From positions 2,418,001 through 2,482,000 of the forward strand of contig NZ_CP119422.1 in assembly GCF_030506285.1 (NCBI RefSeq): a stretch of 64,000 nt of DNA. Direction: 5' to 3'. Shown here piece after piece: positions 51,797-60,400 of this stretch; position 1 is the first letter of the stretch; each line of letters begins with the position of its first letter. The stretch is from Catalinimonas niigatensis. GTDB taxonomy: Bacteria; Bacteroidota; Bacteroidia; Cytophagales; Cyclobacteriaceae. A model generated the notes under the pieces. That model saw only the letters and a list, made by a program, of their open reading frames with translations. It was not told where the DNA came from and searched no databases. A program made the position numbers and the translations under genes.

Positions 51797-53959
51797 TTAT
51801 TTCACAAATTCCAGGTCTATGGTACGGCGGTCCATATCCGTTTTGAGGACCCGCACCTTCACTTTATCACCCAGGGCGATGATGCGCTTGCGCCGCTGCC
51901 CGATAATGCGAAAGTTCTTGGCATCATATTCATAGTAATCATCCTCAATCTCCGACATTCGCACCATGCCTTCGCAATGGGTTTCTATCATTTCTACATA
52001 GACGCCCCATTCCGTTACTCCTGATACGATGCCATCAAACACCTTATCCAGACCAAACTGTTGCATATACTGCACCTGCTTGTATTTGATAGAAGCCCGT
52101 TCGGCATCGGCAGCGCGTTTTTCCTGTTCCGAAGAATGCTCACATTTTTTTTCATACTTTTCGCGTCCCTCCACCTGCACATCATCCAGATACTTTTGCA
52201 AGAGGCGGTGTACCATCACATCGGGATAGCGGCGTATGGGAGAGGTAAAATGAGTGTAGTGTTGAAAAGCCAGTCCAAAGTGCCCCTTGGCTTCCGTGGT
52301 ATATTTGGCCTTGGCCATGGTACGGATGGCCAGTTGCTGCAAAATATCCTGCTCGGGCTTACCCTCTACCGCTGCCATTAGTTCGTTGAGCGATGCAGAA
52401 ATTGCTTCATCTGAGGTATGCAGCTTGTAGCCAAAACGTTGGGCAAATTGGGAAAACTCCTGAATTTTAGTAATATCCGGATAATCGTGTACCCGGTACA
52501 CAAAAGTATTTTTCTCTTTGCCCTTTTTATACTGGTAGACAAACTCCGCTACCTTTTTGTTGGCCAGCAGCATAAACTCTTCAATCATTTTGTGAGCATC
52601 CTTACGCACTTTGGGTACCACTTCCAGCGGATTACCGGCTTCATCCAGTTTAAAACGTACTTCAGTAGTTTCAAAATTTACTGCTCCCTCTGCAAAGCGC
52701 TGATTTCTTAGTTTTTTTGCCAGATTGTTTAGGGTAACAATTTCCTCGGCAAACGTTCCTTTGCCACTTTCTATCCGCTCCTGGGCATCTTCGTAGGCGA
52801 AACGCTGATCCGAATGGATGACAGTACGGCCCAGCCACACATCTTTCACTTTCGCGTTTTTGTCCATTTTAAAAACGGCGGCAAATGTCAGGCGATCTTC
52901 ATTGGGGCGCAGAGAGCACAGTTCGTTGGAAAGCTTTTCGGGAAGCATGGGAATCACCCGATCTACCAGGTATACTGAAGTAGCCCTTTCTTCTGCCTCA
53001 CGCTCCAGCGCAGTATTTTCTTTCAGATAATGGGTTACGTCGGCAATGTGGACACCTATCTCCCAATGGTCTTCGTCCAGCTTCTGGATAGATAAAGCAT
53101 CATCAAAATCTTTGGCATCAACCGGGTCAATGGTAAAAGTAGTGACCTCCCGGAAGTCACGCCTATTGGCCAGTTCCTTCTTGGTCAGGCTAAATTTGAT
53201 TTTACTGGTTTCTTCCTGTACATCTTGGGGGAACTCAAACGGCAGATCAAATTCTGCCATGATGGAGTGAATTTCGGCATTGTTCTCACCGGCAGGCCCC
53301 AGTACCCGCGTCACTTTTCCCACCGGACTTTTATCTTCTTCAGGCCACTGGGTTAGCTTTACGATAACTTTATCATTGTTTTTTGCTCCTTCCAGGTCAT
53401 CCAGGCGTACGAAGATGTCGTGGTGCATCTTGCGGCTGTCGGGAATTACAAAAGCAAAGCGGTTGGACATCTCTACCCTACCCACAAACTCCTGACGGGT
53501 ACGCTCTACGATCTCTATTACTTCCCCTTCGGGACGTTTATCACCGACACCCGGTCCAAAAGATAGTACCTTGACGATATCTCCGTCAATGGCATTTTGC
53601 ATGTGATCTGCCTCCACCTTGATATCCTGCTCCAGTTCGTCGCAAATGATGAAAGCAAAGCGGGGGTTGACAAAATCTACCTTACCTAAAAGCACTTTGG
53701 GTTCAGCAGTTGTCTGATATTTTCCGTTGATAATTTTCTTTACCTTCCCCTCTTCCTCCAGTTTATCCAGCACATTGGGCAAAGTGCTTATGGAAACTTT
53801 ATCATGAATATCCAGTTTTTTGGCAATTTGGCGGGAAGAGTAAGCTTTGGTAATGTTAGCATCCAACAGACCCAGAGCCATATAGGTAAGTTGCTCGTTG
53901 GTATAGGATTGCTTTTTGGAGCGGGAACGGGTTTTCTGTTTATTTCTTTTTCTTGACAT
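51797..53959 (-). CDS. rnr: Ribonuclease R
   Basis: A 3'-5' exoribonuclease, 720 aa. It has an N-terminal winged helix and cold-shock domains, the RNB catalytic core with TIDPVDAKDFDDALSIQ (metal-binding aspartates), HYTHFTSPIRRYPDVMVHRLLQ and a C-terminal S1 domain (FDGIVSGVTEWGVYVEMIETHCEGMV). It degrades structured RNA in RNA turnover and tmRNA quality control. The start was taken at the first ATG, MSRKRNKQKTRSRSKKQ, giving a basic RNA-binding tail. Confidence 0.95.
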   Translation of the reverse strand: MSRKRNKQKTRSRSKKQSYTNEQLTYMALGLLDANITKAYSSRQIAKKLDIHDKVSISTLPNVLDKLEEEGKVKKIINGKYQTTAEPKVLLGKVDFVNPRFAFIICDELEQDIKVEADHMQNAIDGDIVKVLSFGPGVGDKRPEGEVIEIVERTRQEFVGRVEMSNRFAFVIPDSRKMHHDIFVRLDDLEGAKNNDKVIVKLTQWPEEDKSPVGKVTRVLGPAGENNAEIHSIMAEFDLPFEFPQDVQEETSKIKFSLTKKELANRRDFREVTTFTIDPVDAKDFDDALSIQKLDEDHWEIGVHIADVTHYLKENTALEREAEERATSVYLVDRVIPMLPEKLSNELCSLRPNEDRLTFAAVFKMDKNAKVKDVWLGRTVIHSDQRFAYEDAQERIESGKGTFAEEIVTLNNLAKKLRNQRFAEGAVNFETTEVRFKLDEAGNPLEVVPKVRKDAHKMIEEFMLLANKKVAEFVYQYKKGKEKNTFVYRVHDYPDITKIQEFSQFAQRFGYKLHTSDEAISASLNELMAAVEGKPEQDILQQLAIRTMAKAKYTTEAKGHFGLAFQHYTHFTSPIRRYPDVMVHRLLQKYLDDVQVEGREKYEKKCEHSSEQEKRAADAERASIKYKQVQYMQQFGLDKVFDGIVSGVTEWGVYVEMIETHCEGMVRMSEIEDDYYEYDAKNFRIIGQRRKRIIALGDKVKVRVLKTDMDRRTIDLEFVK

Positions 53960-54484
53960 ATGATTGTAAAAAATTCTATCAGCGTATGGAGAGCTAATGT
54001 ATAAATAAAATGATTGGCTCTGTCATGCGTAGATGTATATTGTTATGATGACAGCCTTATAGCTTATAACGCCTGAAGATAAGGGATGTTCTTTTGAGCT
54101 TCTGGTATTGGTTCTCATGAAGACTTTCGTTGCACATGCTCAAAAAGCAAAACGCTCTGGTTTATTTTCAGGTCTGGCTGTCCGATAGTATTTATTTTGT
54201 TGATCCAAAAAACACAGGCGGGATCATAAAATTTTATTGGTGATTCATGTTTAATTTAAGCTGAGGTAATGTAGCTGTTTGTTGTAAGGATGGACTTTCT
54301 TCTTGGGCTGAGGTGTAAGTAATCTAAGGCTGAGCTTTTTATTGATGAATATGGTGGCTTATATAGCTGAGAACTGATTTTACCAGCCTAAGGTTCAATA
54401 TTTACCCTATGTATGTGACTTTGAGCCTGTCAACCCTCAAAGCTGCTGTTTGGAATATGTGTCTTTTTGCAGGCCAGCAACTGA
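53960..54484. other. 525-bp intergenic stretch
   Basis: No gene was recognised. A weak inverted repeat, CTGTCAT / ATGACAG (54019-54054), is present, and GCTGAG occurs four times between 54255 and 54375 without regular spacing. It should hold the rnr promoter. Confidence 0.4.
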
Positions 54485-55210
54485 TTATACTACAGTAATA
54501 TTTCCTGCTTTGACAGGCTCCATAGACTGGAGATGCAGAAAAACCTGCGCCAGGATAGACACATTCCGTTTGCAGAAACGGGCGATTTTTTCCGGTGCCT
54601 TTTCCTGGTAATATATACGGTTTACATCACTCCCTTTGATGGAGGCTTCGTTTACTGCTTGTACATTAAAAAGGGCAGCCAGCAGTTCCAGCGAAGTATA
54701 ACTTTTATAATCCCCGAATTTCCACATGTCCATGGTATCCAGATGGCGGATTTCCCAGGATTTCTTGCCTGCCACATCCATAGAGGGCGGTAAACTGATA
54801 CCGTTGATCAGCATGCGACGACACAGGTAGGGAAAGTCAAACTCTCTGCCGTTATGTGCGCAGAGCCGTAATTTTCCCTGATCAAATTTCATAACCGTTT
54901 CCCTGAAGTTCTTGAGCAGTTCCTGTTCATCATCTCCGGAGATACATTTGATGCGCAGTTCTGTTTCTTCGTTTTCAAGCGTATGAAAAATGCCTACTGA
55001 GATGACAATCACTTTACCAAACTCTGCATAGATAGCGGCACGATCAAAATACATTTCCTCAGTGCTAAGCTCTTCCTTATTTTTTAGGTACTCTGCTTTG
55101 CGGTCCCACTCGGCTTTCAGCACGCCACTCAAACCCTCATAATTAGCTTCAGCAGATACTGTTTCAATATCTACAAACAACAGATTACTCAAATTCAGAT
55201 CTAATGACAT
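54485..55210 (-). CDS. 3'-5' exonuclease-like protein (PolB exonuclease-related)
   Basis: 241 residues of the DnaQ-like fold. ExoI is NLLFVDIETVS (Asp and Glu). ExoII is LRLCAHNGREFDFPYLCRRML (Asn/Asp). The ExoIII region reads PEKIARFCKRNVSILAQVFL, where the family normally has C-x-x-D-V; here Asn replaces that Asp. This may weaken or abolish nuclease activity. Possible roles are DNA or RNA 3' end trimming. dcd lies 58 bases upstream on the same strand. Confidence 0.78.
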   Translation of the reverse strand: MSLDLNLSNLLFVDIETVSAEANYEGLSGVLKAEWDRKAEYLKNKEELSTEEMYFDRAAIYAEFGKVIVISVGIFHTLENEETELRIKCISGDDEQELLKNFRETVMKFDQGKLRLCAHNGREFDFPYLCRRMLINGISLPPSMDVAGKKSWEIRHLDTMDMWKFGDYKSYTSLELLAALFNVQAVNEASIKGSDVNRIYYQEKAPEKIARFCKRNVSILAQVFLHLQSMEPVKAGNITVV

Positions 55211-55268
55211 AGCAGTAGCATTTAGTGACAGGAATTAGATTATCAGGAAAAAATTTCAGCCCAAGATA

Positions 55269-55790
55269 CTATTTCTCAAAGTCTTTATAAAGCATACTGG
55301 GTTGAATCCCCTGGTTGTGCTGGTATTTTTTGCTGTGGTATTCTTCAAAGTCTCCTTCAATGGCGTGGTAAAAAATCTGACAGATCTCTACGCCTGCATA
55401 AATCCGGATAGGCTGCACACAAAACATTTCCAGTGTCCAGAATCCTGAAAAGCCCACATCGCCAAAGCCTGCCGTAATATGCACAAACAACCCCAGCCTT
55501 CCTATGGAAGAGCGACCTTCCAGCATGGGCACATAGTTGTGTGTCTCCGTAAATTCCAGTGTCCTTCCCAGATACAGCTTATCCTTTTCTAACAATAATC
55601 CTTCTTCAGGAATTGTCACCTTCTGAGCTGTATTCTCCAGCTTCATATCCAGCACAGGATGATCATACACCAATAGGTCCTGGTGCAGGCGGAGATTATA
55701 GCTGTTAGGATTGAGTTGCTCTTTGCGATAAGGATCTATGATAATGTCTTTACCTAGTTTTGCTTCAATGGATTTTCCGGAAAGGATCAT
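55269..55790 (-). CDS. dcd: dCTP deaminase
   Basis: Deaminates dCTP to dUTP, feeding dTMP synthesis. From ATG 55790 (MILSGKSIEAKLGKDIIIDP) the protein is 173 aa. Landmarks: LNPNSYNLRLHQDLLVY, VPMLEGRSSIGRLGLFVHITAGFGDVGF with the catalytic Glu after the RSSxGR loop region, and GFWTLEMF. An upstream in-frame ATG would add 30 residues not seen in the family. Confidence 0.92.
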   Translation of the reverse strand: MILSGKSIEAKLGKDIIIDPYRKEQLNPNSYNLRLHQDLLVYDHPVLDMKLENTAQKVTIPEEGLLLEKDKLYLGRTLEFTETHNYVPMLEGRSSIGRLGLFVHITAGFGDVGFSGFWTLEMFCVQPIRIYAGVEICQIFYHAIEGDFEEYHSKKYQHNQGIQPSMLYKDFEK

Positions 55791-55971
55791 GGAAGTCAGG
55801 GTTATGAGGTTTAGTGTTTGCGTACATTCATATGGCGCACTATTTTTTTCAAAAGTATGGAAAGGACAATCCTGGTACAAATAACTCTTTTGATATTCTA
55901 TACAAAAATTTTCTAAAGGTTTATTGTATATTAAAAACCCATGCTTAACTTTGTACTCCCATTCGGGAAAT

Positions 55972-56044
55972 GCGAAAGTAGCTCAGCTGGTAGAGCGCAA
56001 CCTTGCCAAGGTTGAGGTCGCGGGTTCGAACCCCGTCTTTCGCT
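55972..56044 (+). tRNA. tRNA-Gly (GCC)
   Basis: Acceptor GCGAAAG pairs with CTTTCGC. D-arm GCTCAGCTGGTAGAGC, anticodon stem CAACC / GGTTG with loop TTGCCAA (anticodon GCC), and T-arm GCGGGTTCGAACCCCGT. CCA is not encoded. Confidence 0.97.
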
Positions 56045-56127
56045 CAAGACTTAAAGCGACTCCCAGACCGGCTTACCGGCGAGTCGCTTTGCTGTTCTTA
56101 GCAAGATGCGTTATTTGATTTACGCAT

Positions 56128-56211
56128 GCCGGGATGGTGGAATTGGTAGACACGCAAGACTTAAAATCTTGTGGCCGTAAGGCCGTGCGGGTTCAATTCC
56201 CGCTCCTGGTA
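56128..56211 (+). tRNA. tRNA-Leu (UAA)
   Basis: Acceptor GCCGGGA / TCCTGGT, anticodon stem CAAGA / TCTTG with loop CTTAAAA (anticodon TAA), a long variable arm (TGGCCGTAAGGCCG) as in class II tRNAs, and T-arm GCGGGTTCAATTCCCGC. CCA is not encoded. It lies 83 bases after tRNA-Gly and is probably co-transcribed. Confidence 0.97.
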
Positions 56212-56218
56212 CAGATAA

Positions 56219-56269
56219 ATCCTCGCAATACACTGTTAATCAGAAAGTTGCGAGGATTTTTTTTGTTTT
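56219..56269 (+). terminator. Intrinsic terminator after the tRNA pair
   Basis: ATCCTCGCAA pairs with TTGCGAGGAT around a loop of about 20 bases, followed by TTTTTTTTGTTTT. Well placed 8 bases after tRNA-Leu. Confidence 0.85.
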
Positions 56270-56602
56270 AAGAAGAACATAAAACAAGACAGTTTTCCCC
56301 TAAGATTAAAACTTTTCATTTTTTCCAACAACTGCCTCCATCCCAAAGTAAAACCATGAATATCTATTGGAAAATGGATTACTTCTTACTACTAACCTAG
56401 GATGAAAACATTTTGAGCATATTTTTTTTGCAGAGTAAATTCAGTCATATTTAACACTCAAAGTCAGGCTTTGTCAGTAGTAATTTTAAGGGTTTATCTT
56501 CAATTATCAAGATTTTACTTGAACCTCAAACAGGTAAACCCGTATATTAACACTACCAAATATATTTTTTTAACTTACTTTTTCACCTTAACATTTTTTG
56601 CT
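56270..56602. other. Leader/intergenic region before the sigma factor gene
   Basis: About 330 bases with no gene recognised. An open extension of the sigma factor frame to 56471 has no family similarity and was not accepted. It presumably holds the promoter and 5' leader. Confidence 0.4.
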
Positions 56603-57118
56603 ATGACTGCAGTAGAATTTGGCTTTACCCTTAACGAAGTTTCTTTGTCCATGAAACCCCTTGCCCTTCGCTTAACCAAAGATGAGGAAAAGGCTAAGGA
56701 TTTACTTCAGGAAACTGTTGTTAAAGCCTACACCAACCGTGAAAAATTTACCACCGGCACTAATCTCAAAGGGTGGTTTTATACGATCATGAAAAACACA
56801 TTTATCACAAATTATCAGCGAATGAGCAGAAGAAATATATTTATTGATGTCACTGATAATCTGCATTTTATCAATAGTTCTGATAGTCAAATTGAAAATA
56901 AAGCTTTTTCCAATTTTGCCACACGTGATATCAATAAAGCAGTAGGTAAGCTTGAGAATAACTACAGAGTACCATTTATGATGCACTATCGTGGATTTAA
57001 GTATCATGAAATTGCCGAAAGACTAAGTATACCTATCGGTACAGTAAAAAATAGAATTCATATAGCTCGCAAGGAGTTAAAGCAATCTTTAAAAACTTAT
57101 ACCTACAAAAATGTATAA
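56603..57118 (+). CDS. ECF-type RNA polymerase sigma factor
   Basis: 171 residues. Region 2 reads LALRLTKDEEKAKDLLQETVVKAYTNREKF, then LKGWFYTIMKNTFITNYQR. Region 4 reads FMMHYRGFKYHEIAERLSIPIGTVKNRIHIARKEL, the helix-turn-helix that binds the -35 element. ATG 56603 (MTAVEFGFTL) was chosen. No anti-sigma factor gene lies nearby, which suggests control at the level of expression. Such orphan ECF-like sigma factors are common in Bacteroidota. Confidence 0.9.
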   Translation: MTAVEFGFTLNEVSLSMKPLALRLTKDEEKAKDLLQETVVKAYTNREKFTTGTNLKGWFYTIMKNTFITNYQRMSRRNIFIDVTDNLHFINSSDSQIENKAFSNFATRDINKAVGKLENNYRVPFMMHYRGFKYHEIAERLSIPIGTVKNRIHIARKELKQSLKTYTYKNV

Positions 57119-57805
57119 TGCTGTTTCTTCAGCATGCAGTTGATAATTGTGAGGGGCAATAAGATTGATTCAAATTCAAAATATAATTCTGAGATCAGTG
57201 GAGAAATACCACTGATCTCTTACCTCATTGTTATGCAGGAATTTCCTCTTTTTCCAATGTAAGTATAAGTAGAGGTTGGATAAGAATATGATGTCGTTAT
57301 CAGGTCAGAAACAAAAGAAAAAGTTTCCCAGGGATCTTTATAAGGCAACAAAAAAAGCTACTCCTTACTTAGTATAAAAAATAAGCAGCGATTATTGCAA
57401 AAAATCAGTTATCAAACTGGCAAAAAAAGCGTAAGGAAGGATATATCATTCATATAAGAAGCTATTGAAGAGTCTTTACCAAAATAAGGCCTCAGCATTT
57501 CATTGTTGGAAAATACCTTGATCTTTGCTATTCCCTCCAGAGAAGATGATGAAAACCCATACTTCTACATAACATCTCATTCATAAAAACAAGATCAATC
57601 TGGTACTCAAAATTATTAGCGATAGTTAGTGATAAAATGTAGGCTAAAAATTATTACCGCCTTATCATTGTACTACCGGGTAGTCACTTTCTAATTTATC
57701 GCTGATCATCAGGAAAATAAAAAACCAACTTTTCATTTTGGCGTTAGTAGTATATTCACATAATCAGATACTTTTTTATCTATACATATCATTAACTTTT
57801 AGCTT
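57119..57805. other. 687-bp intergenic stretch
   Basis: No gene was recognised. A perfect 11-bp hairpin (GAGATCAGTGG 57191-57201, CCACTGATCTC 57209-57219, loop 7) lies about 75 bases after the sigma factor stop and probably ends its transcript, though no U-run follows. The rest is AT-rich and unremarkable. Confidence 0.5.
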
Positions 57806-59329
57806 ATGGCCGTACTTGGCAACATTATTAAATCCGCGTTAGAGCTTACAGATAAGGTTTCTCCCGAATCTTCTCCCATCAAAGAGCAAAAAGACGTATT
57901 GGCAAATCTTTTAAAAAAAGCAAAAAATACAGCTTTTGGTAAATACTATAATTTTACCTCTATTTTGGAGCAGGAAGATATTTCCAAAGCTTTTGCAAAA
58001 GTTGTTCCCTTTCATGATTACGATCAGATATACGAGGAGTGGTGGAAAAGGCAACTTGAGGGAGCAGAAGATATTACCTGGCCGGGTAAGCCCAACTACT
58101 ATGCTTTGAGTTCCGGTACCACAGGGGGGGATAGTAAGCGGATTCCGGTCACGGATGATATGTTGGATGCGATCCGCAAAACGGGTATAGCCCAGGTGCT
58201 GGCTTTATCCAACTTTGATATGCCTGCCGACTTTTTTGAGAAAGAAGTCATGATGTTGGGAAGTTCTACTAATTTGGGACATAATGGAGATCATCTGGAA
58301 GGAGAGATCAGTGGAATTTCTGCCAGCAATATTCCATCTTGGTTCAGAGGCTTTTACCGTCCCGGTGCCGAGATATCTGCCCTGGAAGATTGGGACGAAA
58401 GAGTAGAACAAATAGCCAAAAATGCCAAAGATTGGGATATTGGCGCGCTGAGCGGCATACCTTCCTGGAATGAGTTGATGCTCAAGAAAATTATTGAGTA
58501 CCATAAGCTCAAGCATATCCATGAGATCTGGCCTAACCTGAGCGTCTTCACTTCGGGAGGCGTAGCTTTTGAACCCTATCGTAAAAGCTTTGAGGCCTTG
58601 CTGGGCCACCCCATTACTGTCATAGACACTTACCTTACGTCTGAAGGATTTATTGCCTTTCAGTCGCGGCCCAATGAGCATATGGCGATGAAACTCTCTA
58701 CCAAAAATGGGATTTACTTTGAGTTTGTACCTTTCAAAGATGAAAACATTGATGAGAATGGTGCGATTGTGCAGGGGACTAAAGCCCTGACACTGGAAGA
58801 AGTGGAAGAAAAAGTAGATTATGCGCTGGTCATCTCTACTGTTTCGGGAGCATGGCGCTATATGATAGGCGATACCATACAATTTACAGATAAAGAAAAA
58901 GCAGAAATTATCATTTCCGGCCGTACCAAGCATTTTCTGAATGTGGTAGGCTCACAATTATCTGTACTGAAAATGAATGATGCCATGAGACATCTGGAAG
59001 AAAAGTATGACCTGGCAATTCCTGAGTTTACAGTGGCTGCTGTGCGTCCTGAAGAAGATTATATCCATCATTGGTATCTGGGTGTAGAGGGGCAGGCCGA
59101 CGAAAATGAAGTAGCAAAGGCCCTTGATGAGTATTTAAAAGGTGTAAATAAGAATTACAGTGTAGCCAGAAGCAAGGCTTTAAAAGGAGTCAAGGTAAGC
59201 CTGGTTGCTCTTGATGTTTTTTACCAATGGAATGAAAGAAATAAGAAGAAAGGTGGTCAGGTGAAGATGCCACGTGTCATGAAAGAAGATGAATTCAAGG
59301 AGTGGCAGGAATTTACCAGTGAGCTGTAA
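57806..59329 (+). CDS. GH3-family acyl-adenylating enzyme
   Basis: 507 residues of the GH3/jasmonate-amino synthetase fold within the adenylate-forming superfamily. The ATP-binding loop YYALSSGTTGGDSKRIPVT is clear. Further landmarks are NLSVFTSGGVAFEPYRKSF, YLTSEGFIAFQSRPNEHMAM and SGAWRYMIGDTIQFTD, then FLNVVGSQLSVLKMNDAM. Plant GH3 proteins couple amino acids to acyl hormones. The role of bacterial members is unknown, so only an acyl-adenylate/amide chemistry is inferred. Single gene. Confidence 0.9.
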   Translation: MAVLGNIIKSALELTDKVSPESSPIKEQKDVLANLLKKAKNTAFGKYYNFTSILEQEDISKAFAKVVPFHDYDQIYEEWWKRQLEGAEDITWPGKPNYYALSSGTTGGDSKRIPVTDDMLDAIRKTGIAQVLALSNFDMPADFFEKEVMMLGSSTNLGHNGDHLEGEISGISASNIPSWFRGFYRPGAEISALEDWDERVEQIAKNAKDWDIGALSGIPSWNELMLKKIIEYHKLKHIHEIWPNLSVFTSGGVAFEPYRKSFEALLGHPITVIDTYLTSEGFIAFQSRPNEHMAMKLSTKNGIYFEFVPFKDENIDENGAIVQGTKALTLEEVEEKVDYALVISTVSGAWRYMIGDTIQFTDKEKAEIIISGRTKHFLNVVGSQLSVLKMNDAMRHLEEKYDLAIPEFTVAAVRPEEDYIHHWYLGVEGQADENEVAKALDEYLKGVNKNYSVARSKALKGVKVSLVALDVFYQWNERNKKKGGQVKMPRVMKEDEFKEWQEFTSEL

Positions 59330-59341
59330 CCGTTAGGGCTT

Positions 59342-60022
59342 TTACTCTACGGGGAGTATGCTGTCATCCTCATCTATGTACTCCATTACCTCTTCAGGCG
59401 ACATATACAGTCGCCTGATTCTTTCTTTGTAGGCCAAAGGAATATCCGCATGCTCCAGAATAAAATGTTTGGTACTGAGAATCTCACTTCCCAGATGATG
59501 ATTAATAGCAAACAGGTCAGCTGTTTGTTCCGCCTTCTTCAGATATTTTTCAGAAGTAAGATAGCCAATGCCAAACCTAATCAGCCCAAACCCGGTTCTG
59601 GTTTCATAATCCATGATATGCCCCAGTTCGTGTCCAAGCCAGCCTACCAGCGCATCGGTGGGCAGTTCTTCTACCGGGATAGATTTCTCTTTTAGCTGAA
59701 GGGCCGGTGTTATTTTGACAACATATCTCCGCCTGCGTTTTCCCTGAAAGATCCCATACCACCTGGGCTGTGCCTGCATAAAGGATTTTAGAATATCTTT
59801 CCGAAACACAAAGTCAATACGAGTATCTGCCAGTTCAGGATAATGCGACAAAGCGATAATCACCTCATCTCTAATAATATCAGGTATGCTTTTATTTTTT
59901 GTATAATCTATTGAGTCGGTGCTTATCTCTCCATTCATAATTATTACCTCTGCCTTATCCGATCTAATAAACCAACTTATTGAAAACAATATAAAAGATG
60001 CCAGCAACCAGCAATTGATCAT
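59342..60022 (-). CDS. Putative exported zinc-metallopeptidase-like protein (HExxH)
   Basis: 226 residues. A hydrophobic N-terminus (MINCWLLASFILFSISWFI) may be a signal or anchor. DALVGWLGHELGHIMDYETR contains HELGH, the zinc-binding pattern, followed by Asp. EQTADLFAINHHLGSE may provide the third ligand (the ExxAD pattern seen in M48-like enzymes). I do not recognise a precise family. It converges on the GH3 gene with 12 bases between them. Confidence 0.72.
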   Translation of the reverse strand: MINCWLLASFILFSISWFIRSDKAEVIIMNGEISTDSIDYTKNKSIPDIIRDEVIIALSHYPELADTRIDFVFRKDILKSFMQAQPRWYGIFQGKRRRRYVVKITPALQLKEKSIPVEELPTDALVGWLGHELGHIMDYETRTGFGLIRFGIGYLTSEKYLKKAEQTADLFAINHHLGSEILSTKHFILEHADIPLAYKERIRRLYMSPEEVMEYIDEDDSILPVE

Positions 60023-60400
60023 AGTGTATTAATTCGGAGTTTAAGACCATCTGTAGAAGTGAAAAAATCAAGGAATATGATACTCACATTTACGTAGATG
60101 CCATACTATGTATACCGACATTATTAACTAATAATGACTGGTAAAGTTCCCTACTCAAGACAATCATTTGCTCCAGTCTCTTCAACTTAAAGTAAGGAAA
60201 CCATGGGGTGTCAAATATGATGCGTAGGCTGAAACCCTGGATGGAGCTAAAAGCTTTTTACAAGTTAAACTTCTGCCTTTCCTTTTATTTTTTATACAAT
60301 TTGCATAGCATAGTTTCTATAGAAACATCTTTCTCTCTCCCAATGCAAAGGAAAGATGGAACAATCCTCTTACATTTATTTACGCTGAACAAGCCTGAGT
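60023..60400. other. 378-bp divergent intergenic region
   Basis: Lies between the HExxH gene and the patatin gene. A 67-codon frame (60208-60411) overlapping the patatin start has no protein-like features and was not accepted. I see no repeats or clear operators. Confidence 0.4.

Noticed and set aside
54255-54375. Four GCTGAG motifs in the 54-kb intergenic region as a possible repeat.
   Set aside because: Spacing is irregular and the surrounding bases do not match.
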